A DNA stretch of 64,000 nt from Combretum micranthum (lineage: Eukaryota > Streptophyta > Magnoliopsida > Myrtales > Combretaceae), in the NCBI GenBank assembly GCA_024138025.1, contig JAMXBD010000573.1, positions 744,001 to 808,000 of the forward strand, written 5' to 3'. Position 1 is the first letter of the stretch; every line of letters starts with the position of its first letter. The notes below the pieces were generated by a model, which worked only from the letters and a program-made list of their open reading frames with translations, made no database searches and was not told where the DNA came from. The position numbers were made by a program, and so were the translations under genes. This document shows, piece after piece, positions 1 to 10,813 of this stretch.

Positions 1-1310
1 TACACCAACCTCACCAGATCACCAAACTAAGTTAATGGAGTTCATAACAAATATGAATGTGCACGAGTTCAAGTTTAGAAACTAAGCTCATCTTACCCAA
101 AAGAATGAGCTGAGCTACATACTTCACAAATGAGCTGATCTGACTACCAGATCAGCTCATGTAAATTGATATTTTTGTTTTCCTTTGTTATTTTGTTTTG
201 TAAATATTTTATAGCTCTTGTACTTTTTTCTTTTTTTAGAGATATATCTTTTACATCACAACAACCAAACCTAATCAACCATCACATCACCATACATTCA
301 CTTACCAACTCACATTTCACAAACTCTATATATACCATTTGTTATCTTCTTTTTCTCTTGTCTTTCATTTTTTAATAGACCATTCACTTATTCCATCACA
401 CATTTCTCCATCCATCTACCTCACTTACCAATCTCGACCTCATTTCACTAACCTCAACCTCACTTCACCCCTATTTTCTAGCATTATTCATTCTGCGCAT
501 TCACAGTAGAGTTGGACCCTATAATTACTAGATAAGATTCTGCAATTTCTAGGTGATATCTCTCCTTTATCTCTTTATAAAGGATTGTGTTCAGATTTAT
601 ATGAATGAAATTTCATTATTCAGTATGAGCTAGCCTTATCCGATGGGGTTATGTGTTATGCTTATGGATTTTTTGAGTAGTTTATGAGTAATTTATAACA
701 GGTCTCATTAATTTGAAAATTTAGTTATTTCTACGTTTATGTTTATAAGGTCAAAAGTTTGTTTATGAACTTTTTGTAAGTTAGATCTTTAGATACTCAA
801 AAGGGATCGAATGAAATAGAAAATACAACTTTTAAACCAACATGGACACGTGCGGTTTTAGCTTAAGTTGTAGAACTCACGTTCTTCATGCAGTTGAAAT
901 TATGGTTTATTGACATTGACATGTACTTGAACCATAAGTTCAATGAGAATAATATGGCTAACAGGAGTGTGTTATTTAATTGATAATTATAGATAGGTTA
1001 CTTAAGAGGGATATCCATGTTATAGTTAGAATCTTGCTTTTCGAAAAGAAATAAAATTCTTATGAGTTTAATCAAAAGCAAAATGAATAGACCATATTAT
1101 AATTACAAATCAATGAATGGAAACCCTAACCAAAACCATTACATAATCCACACCTATTTTACTGAATGAGTTTCAAACCGTAATTTTAGTGTTAGTATAA
1201 TTTTTAGTGTTAAAATAGTTATAATTTGAAGTGGTAAAAGCAGTTTGAGTAGTCTAGAAACTTTTAAACTCCAAGTTGATTGTCTAGATTAGAGTAAAAC
1301 CACTATAATT
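1..1310. other. AT-rich intergenic stretch
   Basis: No gene is recognisable here. The only long open frame (166-375) is T-rich, hydrophobic low-complexity translation with no family resemblance. The one structured item is the short hairpin at 130-160, listed separately. Confidence 0.6.
130..160. repeat. Short perfect hairpin
   Basis: ATGAGCTGATCTG is followed after about 4 bases by its reverse complement CAGATCAGCTCAT, giving a stem of about 13 bp. Related words (AATGAGCTGAGCTAC) lie just upstream at 104-118. It could be a MITE terminus or a fold in an unknown transcript. No function is inferred. Confidence 0.6.
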
Positions 1311-1751
1311 GTCACACCCCGCCCCCTCAGGCGACGACGATGTGATGTCAGGGCAGGCAAACCCACCACTGGCCCCCTAGTGGTAATGGCCGACACCATC
1401 ATTGCATCATGGTGACCCCAACCAATGCATGCCCCGCAGGATACCACGGGCACTATAGGTATTATTACCCTTAGGCAGAGTTGAATCCAGTTAGCTCAAT
1501 TGGTGAAAGGTGCTACCTTTGGGGCAAGCAAAAGCCTTAGGTCTGGGGTTCGAATCCTAGAGTCTGCAGACTGGATTCAACTCTGCCTAAGGGGTAATAA
1601 TACCTATAGTGCCCGTGATACCCTGCAGGGCATGCGTTGGTTGGGGTCACCATGATGCAATGGTGGTGTCGGCCATTACCATTAGGGGCCCAGTGGTGGG
1701 TTTACCGACCCTGGCATCACATCGTCGTCGCCTGAGGGGGCGAGGTGTGAC
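1311..1751. mobile_element. Foldback (long inverted repeat) element with tRNA-like centre
   Basis: The left arm (1311-1490, beginning GTCACACCCCGCCCC) and right arm (1570-1751, ending GCGAGGTGTGAC) are near-perfect reverse complements over about 180 bp. They differ by scattered substitutions and a few single-base indels. The loop of about 80 bp is tRNA-like. The whole would fold into a very long hairpin. The arms are much more GC-rich than the flanks. Neither flank shows a convincing target duplication. The closest known classes are foldback/MITE DNA elements, or two tRNA-derived SINE bodies joined head to head. Which of these applies is inference. Confidence 0.75.
1487..1573 (+). promoter_or_regulatory. 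tRNA-like segment with pol III A and B boxes
   Basis: The A box TAGCTCAATTGG lies at 1492-1503 and a perfect B box GGTTCGAATCC at 1547-1557. The 55-base spacing is that of tRNA genes and tRNA-derived SINEs. The B box sits in a plausible T arm (CTGGG/CCTAG, imperfect). No clean seven-pair acceptor stem forms, so I do not call a functional tRNA. It lies in the loop of the surrounding inverted repeat, so transcription from it would read into the right arm. Confidence 0.7.
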
Positions 1752-1808
1752 ATAAAAGGCACCTTTTTATGTCACACCCCGCCCCCGCAGGCGACGGCGG
1801 GGTGTGAC
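1752..1808. mobile_element. Minimal derivative of the adjacent foldback
   Basis: Positions 1771-1808 start with GTCACACCCCGCCCC and end with GGCGGGGTGTGAC. These are the two termini of the neighbouring foldback joined with almost no interior, about 38 bp in all. A small palindrome (ATAAAAGG..CCTTTTTAT, 1752-1770) separates it from the larger element. It looks like an extreme internal deletion product or a failed or nested insertion. Confidence 0.6.
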
Positions 1809-4790
1809 AATGATTTAGTACTTAGTTAATTAACTCCCTATGGATTTGACCTGGTACTTACCAGTTTTTTATTACCGCATACGCACCTATAATTGTCGAT
1901 AATTTTACACTATAAGAATAGTCTTTCAAACGAAAAGCATACCAGCAACAACAATAGTGCAAAGCATAACTTAGCCGAAGACTGCAAAAGACCCATCAAT
2001 GGCAAAAAACAAGCCAAAACAAGGGCAAAAGAACAAGTAAAAACAAAGGCAAAACCCCGGTCGAGCCTATGACACAAGTCGCAATCAACTCTAAGACATC
2101 AGCACTTCACGCTTCAATGGACAAGTCCAATACAGGCCAACATTCGAGCCCTCGACAAACTCAATGATACCCGAGGTTAAATATGGATAAGAACTCGAGC
2201 TTTTTAGTAGAAGATCACAGCTTAGATCGAGCCCTAACATTCAAGGAACATTCAAGTGCTCAATCTCACCCCATGAAAAGCGGCCTTATGAGCCGGCATC
2301 CAAGATGCTCGCATAACGATTAGGACGAATTTGATTATAAAGAATTTACCCTATCAGCAAATAAAACCGTCATGATTTTTGTATCTAATTTTGTATAAAT
2401 AAACACACACAAACGCCCAATAACACATGTGGAGTACTAGGTACCATATGTAAAAAATTTCTAACATAGAATAGAGAGAGAATTCTTGGGCGAAAGAATT
2501 GTTTCTTCTTGCTAAGAAATCTTGATATTTTATGGGTAAACTCATTTTAACCCATTGTTTGTATCTTGCAAGATTCTAGACTTAATTTGTAATATTCATC
2601 TTTAATTCCATATTATTTCTTCAGAATTTGTACTTAATTCTACATACATGGAGAAATAATCATTTAACTTAGGGTTTGTAGATCCAAGACCCGATTCATG
2701 TGATTTCAAAGCTCTTTTCCATTGAATATCGACTAAGTATTTGTAATTGATAGCTTGTACTTAATTTCGTAGATCTAATTGCATGGTGCACCTCTTAGAT
2801 CTATATTCGATTTCGATTTAACAGATTGAGAAATAATTCTTTTGAATAGATCTGGGCCACCAATGAAGTTGTTCGTCCCTTGAGAGAGGGATGGTGAACT
2901 TTATGTCTCTTATTTTTAAAATTCATTACATTGGTTTTAAAATAAGAAATTCTTAAACTTTATGCGGATCTAAATTATTGATAACTTGTGAAGGGAGCCC
3001 GAAGGTCTGGTCTAGATCTAGAGTTTATGACCTCGAAAGAGACTTTAACTTACATTTGTGAATCTAACGGTGCAAATACACTAGTGAACAACTTTATAAG
3101 TTTGTTGAGAAATCACATGGTAAGGACTTGATGAAGCAATCTATAAGTTTCATCTTACATTTTATAGACTTATCCTTCATTTTACCCTAAAAACATGCGT
3201 ATATGCCTTAAACCTAGTATAACTTGTGATGCTATTATGTTTTACTAAATTTTCTTTGGCTAGATAATAAATGAAAAGTAAGTACAACATATGCCAATGA
3301 TCCATTGGAATATGGCATGATATTTTCCATGCTACTTCAGTAGATGTGCTTGCCTAATGTCGGTAGTTGCGATCAAAGTTGAACAAAACTTATTAGCATA
3401 TTTTACAAATTTTTGAAAACTTCAACTTCGTATTCTTCAATGTTTATTAAGCCGACGAACTCCAACCAATTGTTGAGGTTGGGGTAGAGTATACTGCTTG
3501 CTAAAGGAGAAGAAGGAGATGATAAAGAGAGAAAGAAAGAGTACTTATTATTTTTAACTTATTTTATCTATTTAGATTTTAAAAATTACACTTAATTTTT
3601 TGTAGTGCGAGCTTACCACGTGCCAAGTTGTTATTGGCTAAAAATATCACGCTGGATCACATTATCAAGCCATTTGATGAAGGTATTAATAACGTCCTTG
3701 AAAAGTTCATCAAAGTATCAAATCAATCATATTTAAAGTTTAAGTACCTACTTGTATATTTTGCAATATTTCTTGCACCATTTAAGACATTAACCCTTAA
3801 TCCTTTTTGTTATTAGATAATATTCCCACAAATTAAAGAGTTTTAGTACCTAAACATTTTTTTAACTATTTTTGCTACCTCATTAACATCGTTTACTATG
3901 TTTGCTAACTCTAAATTTGAACATATCATTAAATTTTTACTACTTATTCTGACATCGTTCACTAACACCACCTGGTCTTCCATACCCACAATACAATATA
4001 AACTTTCCTCTTGACTTAATGAGCAAATAGTACGAATCCTAGTATCGTACTCGTTTGTTATTTTTTGAAGGGATTGTGATTTTGTCTCCTTTGATGCCAC
4101 TTAAGATTTTACCGATACTCTTTTCAACACCAATTTACTCTTATTAGTACAACTTCTAAATGTGACATGTGTCGATCTTATTCAAATGTTCTACTCTAAT
4201 GCAACAACAGATGAGGTCGTTGATGGAGATGTTGTTTCGTGGTGAGAAGTAGACAAAAATCACATTCCTACACAATGTACATGTTCAATACAGTAATTCG
4301 CATCACATCAAACTACATTAATGACCTATTGGAGATTAGGTAGTGGCGGTGCAAGGATGCATAAAATTTAAGATACGGAAGACACTTTCCGCCAAGTTTG
4401 CAACACCCTAATGCATCAAGGTGAAAGTCATATCCAACCACTTCGAACATATAAAATAACATAACCTCACCATGGTAAGTAAGTCAAAAGAAAAAACATC
4501 GATCTTGTGCTTGGTGAAGACATTTTCCTTATAGCATCCACATCCGAGGTCCTTAACACTGATTTGTAGGTTAAGAACCTCACTTTTTGAGGTACTTATG
4601 GATGTAAAGGAGTTCTTTAACTTTTTAAAAAAGTGAGTTTCTTCAAAATATTTTGTTTTTTATATAAATAAAAATAAATGCATTGTGTAAAAGCAAACGA
4701 GACCCCCACCCCCCCCCCAAAAAAAAAAAAAAGAAAGGAGTTCATGTGAAGGAATTTATGGATAAAGTGATGAGATCATTAACAATGAAA
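1809..4790. other. Intergenic stretch, no recognised gene
   Basis: AT-rich sequence with short chance frames. A minus-strand frame at 3843-4100 (85 codons) resembles nothing I know and has no coding context; it could be a coiled-coil scrap of a transposon protein. At 2040-2240 there are GAGCC/TCGAG-rich words similar in style to 41.5-41.7 kb, possibly old LTR debris. A C/A homopolymer run lies at 4705-4733. Around 4540-4640 there are MITE-like words (GAGGTCCTTAAC, GGTTAAGAACCTC). Confidence 0.5.
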
Positions 4791-4795
4791 GGTTC
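4791..4795. repeat. Target-site duplication GGTTC (left)
   Basis: GGTTC directly precedes the left LTR and recurs at 10814-10818 directly after the right LTR. A perfect 5-bp duplication is the size made by Ty3/gypsy integrases. Confidence 0.7.
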
Positions 4796-5637
4796 AAATA
4801 GGAATCAACTTCCCACGGGTCCTATTACAAGATCCTAATGGGATTGCAAAATTTAACTTAAGGAATTCTGTTGAATCAACCTTAAGAAGATGAATATGGT
4901 TTCTTATATGGCTATGGAATGTATCATATCAATGATTATGGGTCAATTTATAAGAAATTTGGAAAGAAAAATGAAGGAAGTGAAGGTGATAGAACATTCA
5001 CGCCCGTGATTTTTGAAGAGAAGGAGACCAGAGGCCACCAAGGGCATGGTTGCACCATGACTTATGAAAGGGGGAAGATCTGAGCCCATTAAGGAGAAAG
5101 TCATGGTTGTGGCTTTGCAAAAAGAGGGAGACCCGAGCCTACTAAGGGGAGAGTTACGTGCATAACTCTCATGATCAACCAAAAATCATGCCCGTGAATG
5201 ACAAATTTATGTAGATCAAAGGCTAGCCGGGGGAGGATCACGCACATGATTCATCCTTACCCTGTTTTGCATGAATTTTCTTCATGAATTTATATTATTC
5301 ACAAGTTTGCTATTAATGAGGGGTTATATAAATATCCACTCTTATGTTGTAAACCCTAACCATGACATTATTATTATACCTCCTTTATATTTGCCTTTCT
5401 ATTTGAGAGCAAAGACATTGAGTTTCTTATCGATCCCTTGCTTGAGTTCTTATCGATCCATTGCAATTGTGGTGAACAACTGCTCAATCTTTCTTGTGAT
5501 CATATCAAGTGAAAGAGCGTGTAGCTTGGGTTATTTTTTGTGTATAATGTCTATTAATAATGCCGCTCATATCCCTATTTCCATTGCAAATTAAGTTCCA
5601 AGACTTACTACTATAAAACTGTTTCTAACGTGTATCA
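4796..5637 (+). repeat. 5' LTR of the Ty3/gypsy element
   Basis: It aligns throughout with 10101-10813: shared blocks include AATCAACCT..AAGAAGATGA, GAAGGAGACCAGAGGCCAC and GGGTTATTTTT. It ends GTGTATCA just before the primer-binding site. A TATATAAATA box at about 5328 fits an LTR promoter. It is about 130 bp longer than the 3' copy, mainly from a block near 5200-5275 that the other lacks. Confidence 0.85.
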
Positions 5638-5640
5638 TCT

Positions 5641-5656
5641 TGGCATCAGAGCTTCA
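5641..5656 (+). other. Primer-binding site (initiator Met tRNA type)
   Basis: TGGCATCAGAGCTTCA follows the 5' LTR after three bases. It matches, with one change, the TGGTATCAGAGC type complementary to the 3' end of initiator methionine tRNA, the usual primer of plant LTR elements. Confidence 0.8.
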
Positions 5657-5906
5657 AGTTACGACAAGGTACATGTTGCGTAGAAAGCCCTAGGTATTTT
5701 GTGTTGATAGTTGTGTTAGTGGAGTACTGGGCGTTGTTAATTTTGTTGTGACATTGGAATTGTATTTGGAACAAAGTGATAGCCTCACACCCAAGTGTTC
5801 AATAAAATTCCTATGAAGTTTTGGATTGGTATTTGAGCTAGTTATGTCTAACAAAAGCATGTACAGTAGATAATCTCGTAATCAATGGCAAAATCCCAGG
5901 GATACT

Positions 5907-6960
5907 ATGATGACTACTGATCAACGTCTTGAACAGCTGACTACCTTGATGGAGCAAATGTTGAGGCATTTAGGAGGACAACCCTTAGTTGAAGATGTAG
6001 GAGATAATTTTGTTGCTCAAGAAGTTCAAATGAATCAAGGAACCAAAAGGGTTAAAATCAAGATCCTACCCTTCAATGGGGGAAGATTACCTGATGACTA
6101 TCTAGATTGGGAACAACATGTGGAGTAAGTTTTTTAGTATTGTGAATATTACGAGATTACTAAGTTCGACTTGCTGCATTAGAGTTCTTTTGGTATGTCT
6201 GATTATGGTGGACTAATATGTTGACTAGTAGAAGGAGGAGTGCAGAAGCTAAGATTACTACGTAGAGGATGATGAAACAAATGATGCATAGGAGATTTGT
6301 TCCAGACTATTACCGATAGGAGTTATATTTGAGGCTGCAATCTTTACGCTAGGGGGAATGAGATTGGAAGATTATGTCAAGAAGTTTGAAATGATGACAA
6401 TCCGTGCAATGTAGAAGAGTCCTAAGAAAAACTATAGCCCGATTCATAACAAGATTGAAATTTGAGATCACCAGTGTTGTGGAACTATAGAGCTTTCACA
6501 CATTAGAGGAAGTTATTAACTTAGCCTGCAAGGTCAAAAGGTAATGAAAGAGGATTTCGTGTCTATCCTTATTTCCTCTTAATCGAGGATCTAGTTCCAA
6601 TCAATCATTTTCGGAGTGAGGACTAAGGAAGGAATGCATTGAAAATGCTGGGAAGATGGCTAGGAAAGATGCCAACCAAGGTAAAGTGATTGCTAACACC
6701 AGTGGTACTAATACTAAAGCACAAATGACAGGTAGATGGAGTAGTCAAGTCAAATGTTTCAAGTGTTTAGGGTATGAACACATTGCTGTTTAGTGTTTAA
6801 ATCGAAGGGCTATGGTTACTCTGCCTGAGAATACGAAGCTTAAAGTAGTTGGTGAGGATGAGAAAGAGGAGGAGGATAACTTAATTGAGGAATTTGACGA
6901 GGAAGAAGATGGTAATGCAAGAGTGTTGGGTCCTGCTACTAACATGTCTCTAGTAGTGGG
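5907..6960 (+). pseudogene. gag (capsid/nucleocapsid) remnant
   Basis: The frame opens at 5907 with a heptad-like start (TTDQRLEQLTTLMEQ). It reaches a typical plant Ty3 gag segment, KIKILPFNGGRLPDDYLDWE, then stops at 6126. Downstream frames are shattered. A CCHC zinc knuckle is still readable at about 6755-6796 (CFKCLGYEHIAV, stop, C), with a stop replacing the residue before the last Cys. An acidic tail follows at 6840-6915. The knuckle normally binds RNA during packaging. It is clearly non-functional. Confidence 0.8.
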
Positions 6961-7020
6961 GCAAGCATTGAATGTAGTCTAACTACTAAAGACGAGCAAA
7001 GAGAGAGTATATTTCATATT

Positions 7021-7393
7021 AAGTGTAAGATGAAGAATGCAGTTTATGCAGTTATCATTGATGGAGGAAGTTGTACGAATGCGATAGTTATTTCTATGGT
7101 TGAACAACTCAAGCCTCTTACCATCCCTCACCCACATCCTTATAATCTACATTGGCTTTGTGATAAGGTTTATGTGCAGGTAACTTGATAGGTAAAGGCC
7201 AGTTTTGATCTCAGGAAGATATAAAGATAAGATACTGCGTGATGTTCTACATATGAGTTCCGCCTATATTCTTTTAGGGCAGCCATGGCTTTTTGACCGA
7301 CGAGTTCTTCATAATGGGTACAAAAATACTTATGCTTTTGTGAATTATGGCAAGAAGGTGCTTCTAAGACCTGTGAGTCCAGTAGAAGTCTGA
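7021..7393 (+). pseudogene. Aspartic protease and linker remnant
   Basis: VIIDGGSCTN at 7051-7080 is the protease active-site region of this Ty3 group, with DGG at the usual D-S/T-G position. A second open stretch, 7205-7393, reads ISGRYKDKILRDVLHM..ILLGQPWLFDRRV, the conserved stretch between protease and reverse transcriptase. A stop just before 7205 and changes of frame separate the two. The normal role is cleavage of the Gag-Pol polyprotein. Confidence 0.75.
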
Positions 7394-7559
7394 ATCGCTT
7401 ATTCAAAAATCAACCCACCCAAGAAGGAGGCCTTGATGATGACTAAAGGTGAGCTAAAACATGCCATTAACTTCCGAGAACCTGTATTTCTATTACAGCT
7501 GAGGCAAATATTGGAGATCGATAACCAAAAAACTTTACCTAAGGTGATTTAACGACTTT

Positions 7560-8447
7560 TGAAGCACTATATTGATGTTTTTCCTGATGAATTACCACCA
7601 GGATTACCTCCTATTTGAGAGATTAAGCATGCCATAGATCTTATTCCAGAGTCAACATTGCCTAATAGGCCTACTTACTGAATGAATCCAAAAGAAGTGA
7701 AGGAGCTTAAGCGACAAATCGATGAGTTGATGGAGAAAGGATTCGTGAGGGAAAGCACGAGTCCATGTTTGGTACCGACTTTGTTAGTACCAAGGATGGT
7801 AAGTGGCGGATGTGTATTGATAGCCACGCTATAAACTAGATTACTATCAAATATTGTTATCCAATACCTAGATTGGATGACATGCTCGATGAGCTCCATG
7901 GAGGCAAGATGTTGTCTAAGATAGATTGAGAAGTGGTTATCACCATATTCGAATGACGCCAAGAGATGAGATGAAGGCATCCTTTAAATTAAGCATGGTC
8001 TTTATAAAATAGCCTGTGATGCCATTTAGGCATATTAATACTCTTAATACTTTCAAGCGATTGATGAATCATGTTTTGAGGGGATTCATTGGTAAGTTTG
8101 TTGTTATATATTTTGATGATATTCTTATATACAGTGTTGATTTGAAAAGGCTTGTGGAACACTTAACCATTGTATTTGAAGTGTTGAGGAAGGAGAAGTT
8201 GTATGGCAATTTAGCCAAATGTGTGTTTTGTCAGACGGAAGTTGTATTTTTGGGCTTTGTAGTTTCAGGAGATGGAATTAGAGTTGATAATGTGAAAATC
8301 AAGGCTATCACTGAATGGCCTACTTTCCAGGGTATATTTGATGTGAGAAGCTTCCATGGACTTGCTTCATTCTATAGGCAGTTCATTTGGAACTTTAGCT
8401 CTATTATTGCACCACTTACTGAGCTTACTAAGAAGGAGAGGATTTAG
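7560..8447 (+). pseudogene. Reverse transcriptase remnant
   Basis: The N-terminal half is in pieces: KELKRQIDELMEKGFVRES at about 7703-7759, KWRMCIDS in the next frame, then YPIPRLDDMLDELHGGK. The C-terminal half is one open frame, 8016-8447, with the catalytic IYFDDILIYS (Y-F-D-D at 8109-8120) and the thumb region FLGFVVSGDGI. The second catalytic block survives, but stops at about 7679, 7838 and 7929 separate it from the first. Minus-strand frames here are shadows. Confidence 0.88.
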
Positions 8448-8930
8448 GTGGAAATGAAAAGGTCCACAAGAGTTTTGATGAAATCAAGCAAAAGCTAACT
8501 ACTGCTCCAATACTTGTGTTACCCAAGTTTAAGAAGATCTTTGAGTTGGAGTGATGCTTCAGGGATTGGGATAGGTGCTATGTTGATGCAGAAACGATGC
8601 CCCACTGCCTATTTCAGTGAAAAATCAAGAGAAGTAACATTGAACTACTTTGTTTATGATAAGGAGCTCTATTCCCTAATTCGAGCCCTTACCACTTGGC
8701 AACACTATCTCATGCCCCGTGAGTTTATTATCTACATAAATCATGAGTCCTCGAAACACTCGAAGAGCTAGAATAAATTGTCACAACACCATGCTAGATG
8801 GAGGGAGTTTGGAGAGCGGTTCAGTTATGTTATTAAATATAAGAAGGGAAGCTCAAATGTAGTGGTCGATGCATTATTTCATAGGTACTCATTGATTACC
8901 TCTTTACATTTGGAGTTATTGTTGAGTTAT
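8448..8930 (+). pseudogene. RNase H remnant
   Basis: The frame at 8514-8771 includes [15 protein letters not shown] (the D-A-S-G metal-binding block), [12 protein letters not shown] and [22 protein letters not shown], in normal order for Ty3 RNase H. The C-terminal [26 protein letters not shown] continues to about 8880 after a stop. The usual DALSR motif reads DALFHR. Confidence 0.85.
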
Positions 8931-8984
8931 ATGCTATGATGAGGATTTTGCATTTGTAGTAGTTAAATGCGTTAAAGGGAGATT

Positions 8985-10100
8985 TATAGATGGATATTTC
9001 ATGCATGAAGGCTACTTATTCAAGCATGGTAAGTTGTGTATACCCAGATGTTCCTTTAGGGAATTATTAGCGAGGGAAGCTCATGCTGGAGGACCGTCAG
9101 GCTATTTTGGGGAAAAGAAGACGCTTAAAATCTTGAAGGAGCATTTTTATTAGCCTAAGATGATGGGTGATGTAAATGTTATTGCTGATACCTTCACGGC
9201 ATTGGACTAACATATCAATGGATTTTGTGTTAGGGTTGCGAAAGACAGTAAGAGCAAAGGACTATGTCATAGTGGTGGTAGACAAGTTTATTAAGATGGC
9301 ACATTTTATGCCTTGACATCGTACCGATGACGCTATATTTATTGCTAACTTTTTCTTGTAGGAAATTGTGACTCTATGGAGTTCCTTATAGTGTTGTTTC
9401 AGATTAAGATGTCAAATTTCTCAGTTATTTCTAAAAGACACTATGGAGAAGGATAAGAACGAAACTATTTTTCAACACTGCCTTTTACCCTTAGATAGAT
9501 GGTCAAGCTGAAGTTGTCAATGGGACACTTAGAGCTTTGCTTCGAACAAATGTTGGTAAGAATTTGGGAGATTGGGACTTGCGCCTTCCTATTATGGAAT
9601 TTGCCTATAGTAGGACTGTATATAGTTCTACTGGCAAGACACCATTTGAGACCATGTATGGATACAGTCTAACCATTGCACTTGATATGGTATCGGTACC
9701 AGCTTCTAAATATGAGAATCTAAGTGGAGTTGAGCGCTCAACGAAGATCCATAAGCAATTCCAGCAGGTAACATATCATCTCTGCAAATGGGTAACCAAG
9801 TAGAAAGAACGAGGTAATCAGGGCAGAGAGGTCAAGATCTTTCAACTGGGAGGTCTAATTTGGATCCATGTTAGAAAAGAGCGGTTTCCAAGCAAACGCA
9901 ATCAGAAGCTATCACCAAGAGTAAATGGACCATTTTGAGTTTTGGAACATGTCAATGACAATGCCTACAAGTTATAATTACTCGAAAATTATGGAGTTTT
10001 AGCTACTTTCAATGTTGCAGATTTTACACCATATGTATCAGATAATGAGGAAGCCAATCCACAAGATTTGAGGTCAAATCTTTAGCAATCGGGTCGCAAA
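8985..10100 (+). pseudogene. Integrase remnant
   Basis: The His part of the zinc domain is visible (REAHAGG..YFGEKKTLKILKEHFY, 9055-9150), but the Cys-x-x-Cys part seems deleted before the catalytic core. Core fragments follow: ISMDFVLGL (about 9215), DGQAEVVNGTL (about 9499) and a 267-bp open frame 9537-9803 (GKNLGDWDLRLPIMEFAYSR). The C-terminal GPF-type module survives near 9910-10060 (VNGPF..VLEHVNDNAYKL, ATFNVADFTPYVSD). It would insert the cDNA into the genome; here it is dead. Confidence 0.85.
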
Positions 10101-10813
10101 TGATAGGAATCAACTTTCTACATGTCCTATTATAAGAGCTCGACCTATTATAAGAGCCCGAGCAAAGGGATTGCAAAATTTAACTCAAAGAATTCCATTG
10201 AATCAACCTCAAGAAGATGAGTATGGTTTCTTACATGGCTATAGAATATATCATATCAATGATCATGGGTCAATTTGTAAGAAATTAGGAGAGAAAAATG
10301 AAGAAAGTGAAGGTGATAAGACATTCGTGCCGGTGATTTTTTATCAGAAGGAGACCAGAGGCCACAAAGGGCACGGTCATGCTTGTGACTTTGTAAAAAG
10401 AGGGAGATCTGAGCCTACTAAGGGAAGAGCTACGGCCGTAACTCTCACGATAAACCAAAATCACTCCCGTAATAGACTTTCTTTATGAATTTGTATTATT
10501 TGCAAGTTTTCCATTAATGAGGGGTATATAAATACATATTCTTATGTTGTAAACCTTAACTAAGACATTATTATTAAACCTCATTTGTATTTGCCTTTCT
10601 ATTTGAAAGCAAAGACATTGAGTTCTTATAGGTCCCTTTAGATTGTGGCAAACAACCACTCAATCTTTCTTGTGCGTCATATCAAGTGAGAGAGTGTAGA
10701 TTGGGTTATTTTTGGTGTATAATATCCATTAATAACGCTGTTCATATCTTTATTTCCATTGCAAATCAAGTTCTAAAGCCTACTACTCTACAAACCATTT
10801 ATAGGGTGTATCT
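10101..10813 (+). repeat. 3' LTR of the Ty3/gypsy element
   Basis: It begins TGATAGGAATC and ends GTGTATCT, aligned with 4796-5637. The 105-codon frame inside it (10171-10488) is LTR sequence, not a gene. It lacks a block of about 80 bp present in the 5' copy after CGTAATAGACT and has small duplications near 10135-10160 (CTATTATAAGAGC twice). Confidence 0.85.

Larger units (their letters stand above)
4796..10813 (+). mobile_element. Full-length decayed Ty3/gypsy LTR retrotransposon
   Basis: A 6.0-kb element with two related LTRs, a tRNA-type primer site, then gag, protease, reverse transcriptase, RNase H and integrase in that order on the plus strand. This is the Ty3/gypsy order, with integrase after RNase H. 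Every domain is broken by stops and frame changes, so it cannot encode its own movement. The flanking 5-bp duplication GGTTC shows it arrived by one integration and has kept both ends. LTR termini have drifted: the left copy starts AAATAGG where the right starts TGATAGG. LTR divergence and the many stops suggest an old insertion. Confidence 0.9.

Noticed and set aside
166..375. 69-codon hydrophobic plus-strand frame
   Set aside because: T-rich low-complexity DNA gives Phe/Leu runs by chance; no promoter, family or splice context.
1487..1573. A functional tRNA gene
   Set aside because: A and B boxes are good but no proper acceptor stem forms, and the segment lies in the loop of a mobile foldback.
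3843..4100. 85-codon minus-strand frame starting MASKETKSQ
   Set aside because: Looks protein-like in composition but I recognise no family, and flanking DNA gives no continuation. Left as unsupported.
5271..5594. 107-codon plus frame
   Set aside because: Lies wholly inside the 5' LTR of the Ty3 element; the aligned 3' LTR does not keep the frame.
7675..7980. 101-codon minus-strand frame
   Set aside because: Antisense shadow of the reverse transcriptase region.
10171..10488. 105-codon plus frame
   Set aside because: LTR sequence; the homologous stretch of the other LTR (from about 4850) is interrupted.
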